Shown: one piece after another, positions 8,709 through 17,209 of the stretch
Layout of the letters: each line of letters opens with the position of its first letter
Position numbering within the stretch: position 1 is the first letter of the stretch
Notes under the pieces: model-generated
What the model was told of the DNA's origin: nothing
What the model saw: the letters and a program-made list of their open reading frames with translations, nothing else
Databases searched by the model: none
Origin: Cyclobacteriaceae bacterium
GTDB taxonomy: Bacteria > Bacteroidota > Bacteroidia > Cytophagales > Cyclobacteriaceae
Length of the DNA stretch: 64,000 nt
Assembly (NCBI GenBank): GCA_019694875.1
Contig: JAIBBC010000001.1
Location: 558,001 to 622,000, forward strand
Reading direction: 5' to 3'
Translations under genes and position numbers: made by a program

Positions 8709-9479
8709 ATGAAAACTATCCACCTTACGCTGCTGTTGGCCTGCACTTCCCTGTTAGCAACCGCTCAAAGCTTCAGCGAACTCAACAACAATAAAGGCGA
8801 CAACGCATTTATCAGCAACTGGATTCATCCCATGGTCCGGTTCACATCCGTTTCACCCAAATACACAGAAGCGTACAGCGGCTTCACCGTAAACCTGTCG
8901 TTTCACAAAAACGATTATGAGAAGTTTTCATGGCGCTACGATTTCGAAAATCCAACCTTGGGCGACTTGATATTCCTGCTGTTTAACATCAAGGAGATGG
9001 ACGGCCGGAAAACAGAGCAGGCGTTTGGAAGCGGCTTCCTGGGCTGGCATCAAACATACCTCAACGTTGTAGCCACCGACAGGCTGCTGGTTGCACCCGG
9101 CCTGAGTTTCGGAGATTACATTTTTGCATCGAAGCGTGAAGACAACGGCACGCAGGCTGCCCGCATCGTTGACCCGGCCGGATATTTTCTTCACGTGGGC
9201 CCGGCGGTTAAGGCATCGTATGTGATCACAAACTCGATGTGGGTGGATGCGTTCGCAACCTATGACATCGGATTTCAGGTTGGCAAGCCAAGTGCAGAAT
9301 ATAAGGCAACAAAAGGTTATCCGAATCCGGGTTTCTTAAACGTGGGCGCCAAAATTCACCATGCAAAGCTTCGCCTTTTCGGCGGAATCCGGGCGACACA
9401 GTTACTGGATAGCGGAGAAAACAACGATGGCGGAACCCGCATGGATGTATCCGTCGGGTATATGATGGGCAACCGGTAA
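8709..9479 (+). CDS. Exported protein, probably outer-membrane beta-barrel
   Basis: A 256-residue protein with a clear signal peptide ending at LLATAQ (residue 20). The rest alternates short amphipathic strands and glycine/aromatic turns (FLHVGPAVKASYVI, MWVDAFATYDIGFQV, LRLFGGIRATQLL), and it ends near an aromatic strand (VSVGYMMGNR). This suggests a small outer-membrane barrel, but I do not recognise the family. It converges on the SRPBCC gene with a 2-bp gap. It stands as its own unit after a 121-bp spacer. Confidence 0.55.
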   Translation: MKTIHLTLLLACTSLLATAQSFSELNNNKGDNAFISNWIHPMVRFTSVSPKYTEAYSGFTVNLSFHKNDYEKFSWRYDFENPTLGDLIFLLFNIKEMDGRKTEQAFGSGFLGWHQTYLNVVATDRLLVAPGLSFGDYIFASKREDNGTQAARIVDPAGYFLHVGPAVKASYVITNSMWVDAFATYDIGFQVGKPSAEYKATKGYPNPGFLNVGAKIHHAKLRLFGGIRATQLLDSGENNDGGTRMDVSVGYMMGNR

Positions 9480-9481
9480 CC

Positions 9482-9862
9482 TTACGGTTGATAGAAGTCT
9501 ATCAGCGAACCGAAGTATTCTTCGTTCCACCCGGAGACCATGTCGTCATAATCCTCATCGGGGATGTTGGTGTGCCTGAGCTCGGCAGACGTTCCCTGCG
9601 GATGAGGATGAAGTTTTATTGTCACAACCGATGCTTCGGGCTGGTCGCCAAAGTACCATTGCTGAACAATTTTCTTCCCGGGCACGAACTCGAGATTCTT
9701 ACCTACAATACTGCCATCCCACAGCGAAAATTCTGTTCCCGGCTCGGGTTTCATATCCGCTTTGTCGCCCGTCCATAGCATAAGTGTTGGCTCGAATGTA
9801 AGCGCCAGATACACTTCTTCTGGTGATGCCGGAATGGTGTAGTATTTTTTAAAGTCTTTCAC
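9482..9862 (-). CDS. SRPBCC (AHSA1-like) domain protein
   Basis: A 126-residue cytoplasmic protein with the START-like helix-grip fold of the AHSA1 family. The N-terminus YYTIPASPEEVYLALT is the typical first strand and helix; LWDGSIVGKNLEFVPGKKIVQQW and a final amphipathic helix (DYDDMVSGWNEEYFGSLIDFY) complete the fold. The cavity probably binds a small hydrophobic ligand or a protein partner; neither is known. It is divergent from the PNPOx-like gene at 10006. Confidence 0.8.
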   Translation of the reverse strand: MKDFKKYYTIPASPEEVYLALTFEPTLMLWTGDKADMKPEPGTEFSLWDGSIVGKNLEFVPGKKIVQQWYFGDQPEASVVTIKLHPHPQGTSAELRHTNIPDEDYDDMVSGWNEEYFGSLIDFYQP

Positions 9863-10005
9863 CGCGTAATTATCTCTACAAAATATCTCCAGTTTGTTTA
9901 AGCCAATAGTGATCTCACATGCAGCCTTATTGCCCGGGATTGAACAAAAGTAAGAAAACCTCTTTGGAATATTATTTGAACTGCCTGCCCTAAAACCAAA
10001 ACGGT

Positions 10006-10545
10006 ATGGAAAACAAGTCAGCAGACAGTCAGAAGGCTTCTTCCGAGGTAAAAAATCTTACCCAGCAGGAAGCCATTGATAAATTTAAAGAACTCGTTAA
10101 ACACGAATCAACATGTTTATTTACCACTCAGTTAACGCGTGTGCCGCTGATGACGCGGCCGATGAGTGTTCAAAAAGTATGCGACCAGGGAAACTTCTGG
10201 TTTTTGAGCTCTTCAGACAGTGAGAAGAATGCAGAGATTGCGATCGATGATCGCGTTCAATTGTTTTTTATTAACACAGGCGATTCCGAGTTCCTTTCGG
10301 TGTACGGAACGGCTACCATCTCCCGCGATCAGCAAAAAATTGATGAGTTGTGGACTCAAATTGCCAACGCATGGTTTGATGGTAAAGATGATCCGCGCGT
10401 AACGGTGATTAAAGTAACTCCGCAGGAAGGATTTTACTGGGATACGAAGAACGGAAAACTGGTTTCGATGGTAAAAATTCTTGCGTCTGCCGTGTCAGGC
10501 AAGACGTTACAGGAAGGAGTTGAAGGAACAATATCTGTTAAATAG
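10006..10545 (+). CDS. Pyridoxamine 5'-phosphate oxidase-like (general stress) flavoprotein
   Basis: A 179-residue protein of the split-barrel FMN-binding family often called general stress protein 26-like. Recognisable parts are STCLFTTQLTRVPLMTRPM (strands that contact the flavin), NFWFLSSSDSEKNAEI and VQLFFINTGDSEFLSVYGTATI. No signal peptide. It probably binds FMN or a related cofactor; the physiological substrate is unknown. A box resembling TAnnTTTG with one extra spacer base (TATTATTTG) lies about 30 bp upstream. It converges on yicC with a 2-bp gap. Confidence 0.82.
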   Translation: MENKSADSQKASSEVKNLTQQEAIDKFKELVKHESTCLFTTQLTRVPLMTRPMSVQKVCDQGNFWFLSSSDSEKNAEIAIDDRVQLFFINTGDSEFLSVYGTATISRDQQKIDELWTQIANAWFDGKDDPRVTVIKVTPQEGFYWDTKNGKLVSMVKILASAVSGKTLQEGVEGTISVK

Positions 10546-10547
10546 AA

Positions 10548-11426
10548 TCAGAGCACATTGTTCAATTGCTCTTTGATTTTTTCAAGTTCTTCCTTCATGG
10601 CCACCACATGTTTTTGAATTTCAGCATCATTGGCTTTCGAGCCGATGGTGTTGATTTCGCGGCCAATTTCCTGCGAAAGGAATGCTAATTTTTTTCCATT
10701 CGATTGCTTCTCTTCCAGAATCTGCAAAAAATAGTCAAGGTGTGTTTTCAGACGAACACGCTCTTCATGTATGTCGAGCTTTTCGATATAGAAAATAATT
10801 TCCTGTTCAAGCCGGTTTTTGTCATAACCTTCTTCCCCAAAGAAGTTCGTTACATTTCCGCGGATGCGTTCCCGGATTTTCTGCACACGCTTCGGGTCGA
10901 GTTCAATAACCTTGCTTAACGCCTGATCAATTACCGAAATATATTCTTTCAGTTTAACCGCCAGCGATTTGCCTTCCGCCTTCCGGAATTCATCGCACTG
11001 ATTGATCGCGATCAGTAACACCCCGTTAATCTTGTTCCAGTCTTCCTCAATACTTTCTGATTCGAGGCGGGTTTGAATAACATCCGGTGAATTGAGGGCC
11101 AACTCAAAAATATTGTTCGCAAGTGTTTTTGAAGACGCTTCCAGTTTCTTGAGATTCTCAAGGTAGGTAAGAAACAATTTTTCGTTGTAAACCTGCTTTA
11201 CCTCCTGTTGGCCATACCGTTCCCACTCGATCGATATCGATATTTTTCCACGCTCAAGCTTATCGTTGATGAGGTTTCGAAGGTCAAGTTCCTTTTCAGA
11301 AAACTGTTTCGGAAACTTGAGCCCCAGATCGAGGTACTTTGAATTCAGGCTTTTCACCTCAACATTGATGCGGAGTGCTCCGTCATCATGTCGGGCTTGC
11401 CCGAAGCCGGTCATGGATTTAATCAT
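10548..11426 (-). CDS. yicC: YicC-family endoribonuclease
   Basis: 292 residues, the usual length for YicC. The N-terminus MIKSMTGFGQA is the family signature, followed by VEVKSLNSKYLDL. The C-terminal part carries RLEQEIIFYIEKLDIHEE, LKTHLDYF and GKKLAFLSQEIGREINTIGSKAND, which match the conserved C-terminal domain. YicC-type proteins are RNA-cleaving enzymes linked to small-RNA turnover in other bacteria. It is transcribed in the same direction as the TolB-like gene upstream (33-bp gap), so an operon is possible. Confidence 0.92.
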   Translation of the reverse strand: MIKSMTGFGQARHDDGALRINVEVKSLNSKYLDLGLKFPKQFSEKELDLRNLINDKLERGKISISIEWERYGQQEVKQVYNEKLFLTYLENLKKLEASSKTLANNIFELALNSPDVIQTRLESESIEEDWNKINGVLLIAINQCDEFRKAEGKSLAVKLKEYISVIDQALSKVIELDPKRVQKIRERIRGNVTNFFGEEGYDKNRLEQEIIFYIEKLDIHEERVRLKTHLDYFLQILEEKQSNGKKLAFLSQEIGREINTIGSKANDAEIQKHVVAMKEELEKIKEQLNNVL

Positions 11427-11459
11427 ACTGCAGATTTACGGCTCGAAATTACACCTTTA

Positions 11460-14400
11460 TTAGAAATCGAAGCCAAGTGTAATAAGCCAGCTGGCGTTAC
11501 CCACTTCATAGTTTTTGACCGGCCAGGCAACGTCAACTTTCAGGTAATAACCAAGCATGGTCGATCGCATGCCCACACCATAACTGTAAAGCCACGGGTT
11601 GAGGTAGTTTTTGATCCGAACCTCGAACGGCTTGCTCTTGATTTCTTCGTAGTTAACACTGCCATTCTCACCAAACGGTGGCCGGCCCGACCAGCTTGTT
11701 CCGATATCATAAAAACCAACAAACTGCAGGTGGCGAAGGAACGTTGAGGTTATTGGACTGTTGGTAAACACCTGGATTATCGGAATACGCAGTTCTGCAT
11801 TTAATAACAGCACGTTGTTTCCGAACAGGGTAGCATAGTTAAATCCGCGAAGATTCGTAGCAAATTCAGCAAACAGAATTCCTTCGTTCAGCGAATCCAG
11901 TCCAAGCGGATTATGTTCACCTGTCGCGGTTATACCGCCATACTTACTTTTGTTAAACGCCCAGTTATCCATTCCGCCCAGCAAGTACTGCTTTGGCGAT
12001 TTGCCATAGAATGATCCACCGAAACCGCGAACAGCAAAAATGATGGTCTTGTAAATTTTCTGATAATGCCTGATATCGGCCGATACCTGACTGAAGCTGT
12101 TATTGCTGTTATTAAGGCCCTGGTAATGCTGATAAGAAATTTTAACACGGGTACCTTCCGTTACATTCATGCCGGTAGCAATGGAATTGTCGTACACAAA
12201 CTCAGACCGGAAACCACCATAAAAATTGTTAACCGGCTCGGGTGACTGTTCTTTCTTGCTGGTTAACGACCGACCCAGATGTACCGAGCGTGTGAACGCT
12301 CCGAAAGGCTTTACACTGAACCGGATTCGTTCGCTGATGGGCAATGACATTCCGAATTCAAGCCTGTTAAGTGCATACTTGTAGGCAATGTCATTTACAA
12401 ACGTTTCCTTCCGGATACCCCTGCGATCGAAACGAACGCTGAAATCCACCAGCTTCGGCAAATACTGAGCCTCTGCATAAAAATCTCCATTCTTCAGATC
12501 GAGCGAGGTCATGAAACCACCCAGAAACCGATAGTTTTCAAGCATGTCATTCATTTGCTGATGAACGGACGCACCCCATCCCCGGATCGGGTCGATCACC
12601 ATCGCTGTGATAAGGTTATCTGCGCTGAAGCGCGATTCGTACGGAAACGGCCCGAGTACTTTGGCCTTGTCGCGTGCTTTAACGTAACGATTCAGGAACG
12701 ATTCGCTCGGCTGAGTCTGCTTGACTGCTTCATCTTCGAAAACATAGTTGTCGGTATTGACGGTAGGAACTGATTTAGTTTTGGTTGTGTCCCGAACTTG
12801 CAGATTATCGGGTTGCGCTTTCACACTATCAGCCGGATTGTCGAGCGTATCTTTTTTGGATTGTTCCAAGCGGGAATTGATCAAATCCTTCAGGCTCATG
12901 TTTTTACTTTCCTGCTGCTGTCGCTTTTCACGAATAATCCGGGATTGCTGAAGTTCCTTTCTTCGCGTTGATGGCGTAAAAATTTGCCGGTTTGTGTTGA
13001 ACCCCCGATGCACGTGAATTTCATCACGCATCTTCCGGTTGGTGACCATGGCCAATGTGCTCTGCGGGATATTCAGATCGTAATTTTTGATTCCCGAAGA
13101 GAAGTTGGAAATCTGCGTATAAATTCCGGTTGAACGATCGAACTTGAAGAGGTTTACAATCCCGCGCTGATCGCTCAGGTAAAAGAATACGTTGTTATTG
13201 AGCGCGATCGGCTGAAAATCTTTGCTCACTGTGTTCGTAAGACGCTGGACCCTGGTTTTGGTTGTATCCAGGTCAAAAACATAAAGGCTGTAATTATCGG
13301 TTAAGCTTGAGAGTGGAACTTTTACTTTCGAATTCAGTGAATCAGTAGTACGGTTTGACGAGAAAACAATTTTATTGGTATTCGGAATGAAGCTTGGATC
13401 AAGATCGTCATATGCATCGTTGGTTAACCGCCTGATGCGGTCGCGTCTGGAGCTGATCAGATACAAGTCATTTTTGCCCTCATAGTCCGCACTCAGTACC
13501 GCAAGCCGGCCGTTGCTCGAAAAACTAATGCTGCGAACGTTGTTAAACTTGTCGAGTTCGCGCGGTAGTTTGGTGTGCGAGTTCATATCGTACAGCCAAA
13601 ACGTGTATTCCCCGTTTCGCACCGCTATCACGCCCAGGGTACTGGCATCCGACCAGCCGATGATGGGCAAGCGATAGTCAACTTCCTGTCCGATTACTTT
13701 GCTTCCGTGTGTTAATATGGTTGTCTCTTTTCCGTTCTGAAGCGACCGCACTTTCACGATGTAGCGGCCGCGGTCGTTTTCCGCGTACGCGAGGTACTTT
13801 CCATCGGGACTAACTTTTAACGTGGTGAATTGAGTTGTGCTGTTATGGCGGAGACGAACCTTTGTAGAATCAGGGTGGTTGATATACGATTTGCTCACCT
13901 GAGACTCCATTTCCGAATAGTATTGCTGCCATTCGCGGATTACCTGCTTGTAACTTACGCCCAGCGTGATCAACACACTTTGTTCTTCCTTTCGTGTTAT
14001 GCGCGTATAGTTTAAAATATTGGAGATGCTGCTCTTGCCGTATTTTTCCGCGATAAAATTCCAGAACGATTGACCAACCACTGCAGCTTCTCTGCCCGTT
14101 AACCGGAAAATTTTATTGACACGCTTGCTGCGGATAATTTCACGTACATAGTCATCCATTTCGGAAGTCCATCCTTTTGCAACGTATTCCGATGCACCTT
14201 TTACAAACCATTCCGAAAGGTTCATCAACAATGCGCTTTGGAAAATTTCTTTCAGGTTACCTCCGTACATCATCTCATTGATCATCAGATCCGAAACTTT
14301 GTACAAAAGCTCGCGCTTAAATTCCTGCGAAGTGCCCAGGTACGACACTTCGATGTAGGGCTTTACAAATTCAATTTCTCCGTTTACGGTATACTCCGTC

Positions 14401-14723
14401 CGGTTCAATCCAACGTTGCTCTGGCGCTGGTCGGCCAGGGAGTTGTATAAAAATATTCTCGCTTTATAATATGGAGCGTATCCGATCAGGTCTGTTATGC
14501 GATCGAATTCCGATTCGAGGTATTGCAGTGCTTCGGTAGCAACGGCTCTTCGACCGTCATAATAATAAACGTCAAAATTTTCGCCACTGATGTAAACCCA
14601 GTCGAACGACCGGTACTGAATCCGGTTTTTACCAAAAACTTCATTGGCCCGCTGGGCGGTCGCTTCAGGGAAGAAGTACAATAAAACCAGGCCAAATACT
14701 AATAAGCGCGCACTAAATCTCAT
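11460..14723 (-). CDS. TolB-type propeller protein with C-terminal outer-membrane barrel
   Basis: A 1087-residue exported protein with a signal peptide ending at EATAQR (about residue 24). Residues about 40-280 look like a peptidase-MA-type domain: WFVKGASEYVAKGW matches the WFxEGxAEY segment, but the expected HExxH helix reads LLYKVSDLMINEM and has no metal ligands. Residues about 290-600 are PD40/TolB propeller blades (LKVSPDGKYLAYAEND, FIPNTNKIVFSSN). A charged linker follows (about 610-700). The rest is a beta barrel with Omp85-like features, ending in WLITLGFDF with a terminal Phe. It overlaps the end of the FAD oxidoreductase gene by 4 bp. Role unknown; probably envelope biogenesis. Confidence 0.72.
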   Translation of the reverse strand: MRFSARLLVFGLVLLYFFPEATAQRANEVFGKNRIQYRSFDWVYISGENFDVYYYDGRRAVATEALQYLESEFDRITDLIGYAPYYKARIFLYNSLADQRQSNVGLNRTEYTVNGEIEFVKPYIEVSYLGTSQEFKRELLYKVSDLMINEMMYGGNLKEIFQSALLMNLSEWFVKGASEYVAKGWTSEMDDYVREIIRSKRVNKIFRLTGREAAVVGQSFWNFIAEKYGKSSISNILNYTRITRKEEQSVLITLGVSYKQVIREWQQYYSEMESQVSKSYINHPDSTKVRLRHNSTTQFTTLKVSPDGKYLAYAENDRGRYIVKVRSLQNGKETTILTHGSKVIGQEVDYRLPIIGWSDASTLGVIAVRNGEYTFWLYDMNSHTKLPRELDKFNNVRSISFSSNGRLAVLSADYEGKNDLYLISSRRDRIRRLTNDAYDDLDPSFIPNTNKIVFSSNRTTDSLNSKVKVPLSSLTDNYSLYVFDLDTTKTRVQRLTNTVSKDFQPIALNNNVFFYLSDQRGIVNLFKFDRSTGIYTQISNFSSGIKNYDLNIPQSTLAMVTNRKMRDEIHVHRGFNTNRQIFTPSTRRKELQQSRIIREKRQQQESKNMSLKDLINSRLEQSKKDTLDNPADSVKAQPDNLQVRDTTKTKSVPTVNTDNYVFEDEAVKQTQPSESFLNRYVKARDKAKVLGPFPYESRFSADNLITAMVIDPIRGWGASVHQQMNDMLENYRFLGGFMTSLDLKNGDFYAEAQYLPKLVDFSVRFDRRGIRKETFVNDIAYKYALNRLEFGMSLPISERIRFSVKPFGAFTRSVHLGRSLTSKKEQSPEPVNNFYGGFRSEFVYDNSIATGMNVTEGTRVKISYQHYQGLNNSNNSFSQVSADIRHYQKIYKTIIFAVRGFGGSFYGKSPKQYLLGGMDNWAFNKSKYGGITATGEHNPLGLDSLNEGILFAEFATNLRGFNYATLFGNNVLLLNAELRIPIIQVFTNSPITSTFLRHLQFVGFYDIGTSWSGRPPFGENGSVNYEEIKSKPFEVRIKNYLNPWLYSYGVGMRSTMLGYYLKVDVAWPVKNYEVGNASWLITLGFDF

Positions 14724-15796
14724 CTCGGGATATTTCCACCATAATTATAGTGTTTATAACGCTCAATATCCACCTCTTTGTTTATTGGACCCCGATTTTC
14801 AATCCATGCTGCTAAAACCGCTGAAAAATACGGTGCAAGGCTCACACCCTTCGTGCCCAACCCGTTAAAAACTATTGCCTGCGGCCATTCAGGGTGCGGC
14901 CCGAGGATGGGCCTCCGGTCGGGCGTAGTCGGGCGTATCCCCCAATCTTGGGTAATAATCCGATAAGGAAATGAAATCAGCTCATCGAGTTTACCTTGAA
15001 GTTCTTCACGTGCAGCCGTAGTGATTGCAGGCTCGAGATCGTTAGGCTGATAGGTAGCTCCAACTTTCCAGATACCGGGAACAACAAAAACTCCGCGGTT
15101 AAAAATGGCTTCAGCATTTACCTCGGTTTGAAGCGTAAGTGTTTCGCCCTTCAAGGGTTTGATCGGCAACCACGAAAACAATTTACTTTTCAACGCCTTC
15201 ACGCCCTGGCAAAAAATTATTTTGCGGGCACGGTAATTCAGGTAATGAACTTCACCGTTGATGAGTTTAAGGTTCTCGTCATCAAATTTGCCGTCAAGGA
15301 AAATTCCGTTTTGCGAGAGATAGTTCCTGACTGCTTTTGTGAACTTCATGGTATCCAGCCACCCGGCATTTTTTAAAGTCAGGCCGCCATACGGATTCCT
15401 GACCATACCCGGATTAACTTCATGCGTATGCACGGCATCAATATATTTTTCAAGCCCGGCATGCGCACTCTTTCCCATCCATTCATTCTGCTCTTCGATA
15501 GAAAGAAACGGCCGGTACAACGGCATTGGATGAAAAAATCTTTCGCCCGTTAGCGTTTCCGCATCGCGATAGAAATCATGCAGATAAGGAAACAGAACAT
15601 CGGCCTTCCAGGTTTTTGTCATAACCCGGCCCGTGATCGGGTTGAACAACCCGGCCGCTACCTGTGTGGCAGCATGTTCATCGAACTCATCGATCGCTAC
15701 AATTCGTTTATTCTCTTGGAGAAGCTGAAGCGCCAGGCACGAGCCGGCAAGGCCCTGCCCAACAATGATGTAGTCAACTGAAGTTTGCGAATTCAC
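14720..15796 (-). CDS. FAD-dependent oxidoreductase (DAO family)
   Basis: 358 residues, the size of glycine/D-amino-acid oxidases. The N-terminal Rossmann motif is VDYIIVGQGLAGSCLALQLL, with the acidic residue of strand 2 in VAIDEFDEHAA. The C-terminal FAD-contact region reads RPTTPDRRPILGPHPEW and NGLGTKGVSLAP. No signal peptide is seen. The substrate is probably an amine or amino acid, but no residue here decides it. Its stop overlaps the start of the TolB-like gene (14720-14723), so the two are translationally coupled. It is divergent from the MBL hydrolase. Confidence 0.85.
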   Translation of the reverse strand: MNSQTSVDYIIVGQGLAGSCLALQLLQENKRIVAIDEFDEHAATQVAAGLFNPITGRVMTKTWKADVLFPYLHDFYRDAETLTGERFFHPMPLYRPFLSIEEQNEWMGKSAHAGLEKYIDAVHTHEVNPGMVRNPYGGLTLKNAGWLDTMKFTKAVRNYLSQNGIFLDGKFDDENLKLINGEVHYLNYRARKIIFCQGVKALKSKLFSWLPIKPLKGETLTLQTEVNAEAIFNRGVFVVPGIWKVGATYQPNDLEPAITTAAREELQGKLDELISFPYRIITQDWGIRPTTPDRRPILGPHPEWPQAIVFNGLGTKGVSLAPYFSAVLAAWIENRGPINKEVDIERYKHYNYGGNIPR

Positions 15797-15808
15797 CGCG
15801 GAATCAGA

Positions 15809-15837
15809 TTTGCAACCAAAAGTCCGACTTATTTTTG
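15809..15837 (+). promoter_or_regulatory. Bacteroidota promoter, TTTG-N17-TATTTTTG
   Basis: TTTG at 15809-15812 and TATTTTTG at 15830-15837 are separated by 17 bp and match the -33/-7 consensus of the Bacteroidota primary sigma factor. The ATG of the MBL gene is at 15856. A second TAATTTTG at 15844-15851 sits only 4 bp before that ATG. Confidence 0.7.
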
Positions 15838-15855
15838 AATTCTTAATTTTGCGGA

Positions 15856-16503
15856 ATGCTTCAGATCAAAAAATTCACATTCAACCCGTTTGCCGAAAAT
15901 ACGTATGTGCTTTTCGATAATTCGAAAGAATGCGTAGTCATCGATCCGGGTTGTTACGAAAAGTCTGAGCAACAGGAACTGATCGAATTCATTGAATCAA
16001 ACGGGCTTGTTGTAAAAAAGCTGCTCAACACCCATTGCCACATCGATCACGTGTTGGGCAATGCATTCGTGAAGCGAAAATTTAATGTCGGGCTGTTTAT
16101 CAATCCGATCGAAGAAGCCATGCTGCGTGCTGTAAAAAGCTACGCTTCCAACTACGGCTTTTTCCAATACGAGGATTCGGTGGCCGATGGATTTTTAACC
16201 GAAAAAGATGTGGTTGAGTTTGGGGAACAGCGGCTTAAAATCTTGTTCGTGCCCGGACATAGTCCCGGCCACCTTGCATTTTACGATCAACACTCCAGGA
16301 GCCTGATCGGAGGCGATGTTTTATTTGAGAACAGCATCGGCCGAACCGATTTGCCCGGAGGAAACTTTAATACATTAATCGCAAGCATCCACGAAAAATT
16401 TTTCACGTTACCCGATGATGTTACCGTATATTGCGGGCACGGAAAAGAAACCAGTATCGGGTTTGAAAAGCGGACAAATCCTTTTTGTGCAATAACATCA
16501 TGA
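15856..16503 (+). CDS. MBL-fold metallohydrolase (glyoxalase II-like)
   Basis: 215 residues with the full metallo-beta-lactamase set: THCHIDH (about residues 57-63), a distal His in VPGHSPGH, Asp in LIGGDVLF and His in VYCGHGKETS. The family hydrolyses thioesters such as S-D-lactoylglutathione or related metabolites; which one applies here is not visible. It is cytoplasmic, with no signal. Its last bases (ATGA at 16500-16503) overlap the start of the phosphatidylserine synthase gene, which indicates coupled translation. The promoter is described separately. Confidence 0.88.
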   Translation: MLQIKKFTFNPFAENTYVLFDNSKECVVIDPGCYEKSEQQELIEFIESNGLVVKKLLNTHCHIDHVLGNAFVKRKFNVGLFINPIEEAMLRAVKSYASNYGFFQYEDSVADGFLTEKDVVEFGEQRLKILFVPGHSPGHLAFYDQHSRSLIGGDVLFENSIGRTDLPGGNFNTLIASIHEKFFTLPDDVTVYCGHGKETSIGFEKRTNPFCAITS

Positions 16504-17177
16504 TCACACGGCATATCCCCAACTTCCTGACATGCTGCAACCTGTTGTGCGGATGCATCGGCATTGTGTTTGTCACATCCGGGAACCTCAACGCGGCCGC
16601 GTATTTTGTCTGGATTGCATGTGTGTTTGATTTCTTCGATGGGTTTGCTGCCCGGATGTTGAAGGTGAGTTCACCAATCGGCAAGGAACTGGATTCGCTG
16701 GCCGACATGGTAAGCTTCGGATTGCTTCCTTCTATGGTAATGTATGTTATGTTGCAGGATGCCACACAATCAGAATACCTTCCCTATCTGGCCTTCTCGA
16801 TTGCAGTTTTCTCGGCATTGCGTTTGGCGATTTTCAACATTGATGAAACGCAAAGCGATTCCTTCAAAGGATTACCCACACCCGCCAACGCATTATTTAT
16901 TACATCACTTCCGTTGTTAACCGGCTCACTGGCGATTGCACTTTTCGAACCCTGGATTGTTATTACAATCGTGATTATATCATCCTACCTGCTCGTTTCA
17001 GGCATTCCGCTGTTCGCGCTTAAATTCAAAAACTTTAGCTGGAAGGAAAACAAGGTCCGGTTTACTTTCCTTACTGTTTCCGTATTGCTGCTGGCAACGC
17101 TTAGAATCACTGCCATTCCGCTAATCATACTATTATATATAGCCCTGTCGTTAGGGGTTAAGGCTGTTTCAAAATAG
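16500..17177 (+). CDS. pssA: CDP-diacylglycerol-serine O-phosphatidyltransferase
   Basis: A 225-residue integral membrane enzyme of the CDP-alcohol phosphatidyltransferase family. The active-site motif DG-x2-AR-x8-G-x3-D-x3-D is present as DGFAARMLKVSSPIGKELDSLAD, shown here in two parts: DGFAAR, then G-KELDSLAD. N-terminal ITRHIPNFLTCCNLLCGCIG is typical of Bacteroidota phosphatidylserine synthases. About six to eight hydrophobic helices follow. It would condense CDP-diacylglycerol with serine for phosphatidylethanolamine synthesis. I chose the ATG at 16500, which overlaps the MBL stop as ATGA, over a TTG at 16485. Confidence 0.86.
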   Translation: MITRHIPNFLTCCNLLCGCIGIVFVTSGNLNAAAYFVWIACVFDFFDGFAARMLKVSSPIGKELDSLADMVSFGLLPSMVMYVMLQDATQSEYLPYLAFSIAVFSALRLAIFNIDETQSDSFKGLPTPANALFITSLPLLTGSLAIALFEPWIVITIVIISSYLLVSGIPLFALKFKNFSWKENKVRFTFLTVSVLLLATLRITAIPLIILLYIALSLGVKAVSK

Positions 17178-17180
17178 GCG

Positions 17181-17188
17181 TATTTTTG
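17181..17188 (+). promoter_or_regulatory. Bacteroidota -7 element before porU (TATTTTTG)
   Basis: TATTTTTG matches TAnnTTTG and lies 22 bp before the TTG start of porU at 17210. This placement supports that start over a later ATG at 17279. Confidence 0.55.
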
Positions 17189-17209
17189 CCATTCTAATCT
17201 GGCGGGTAG

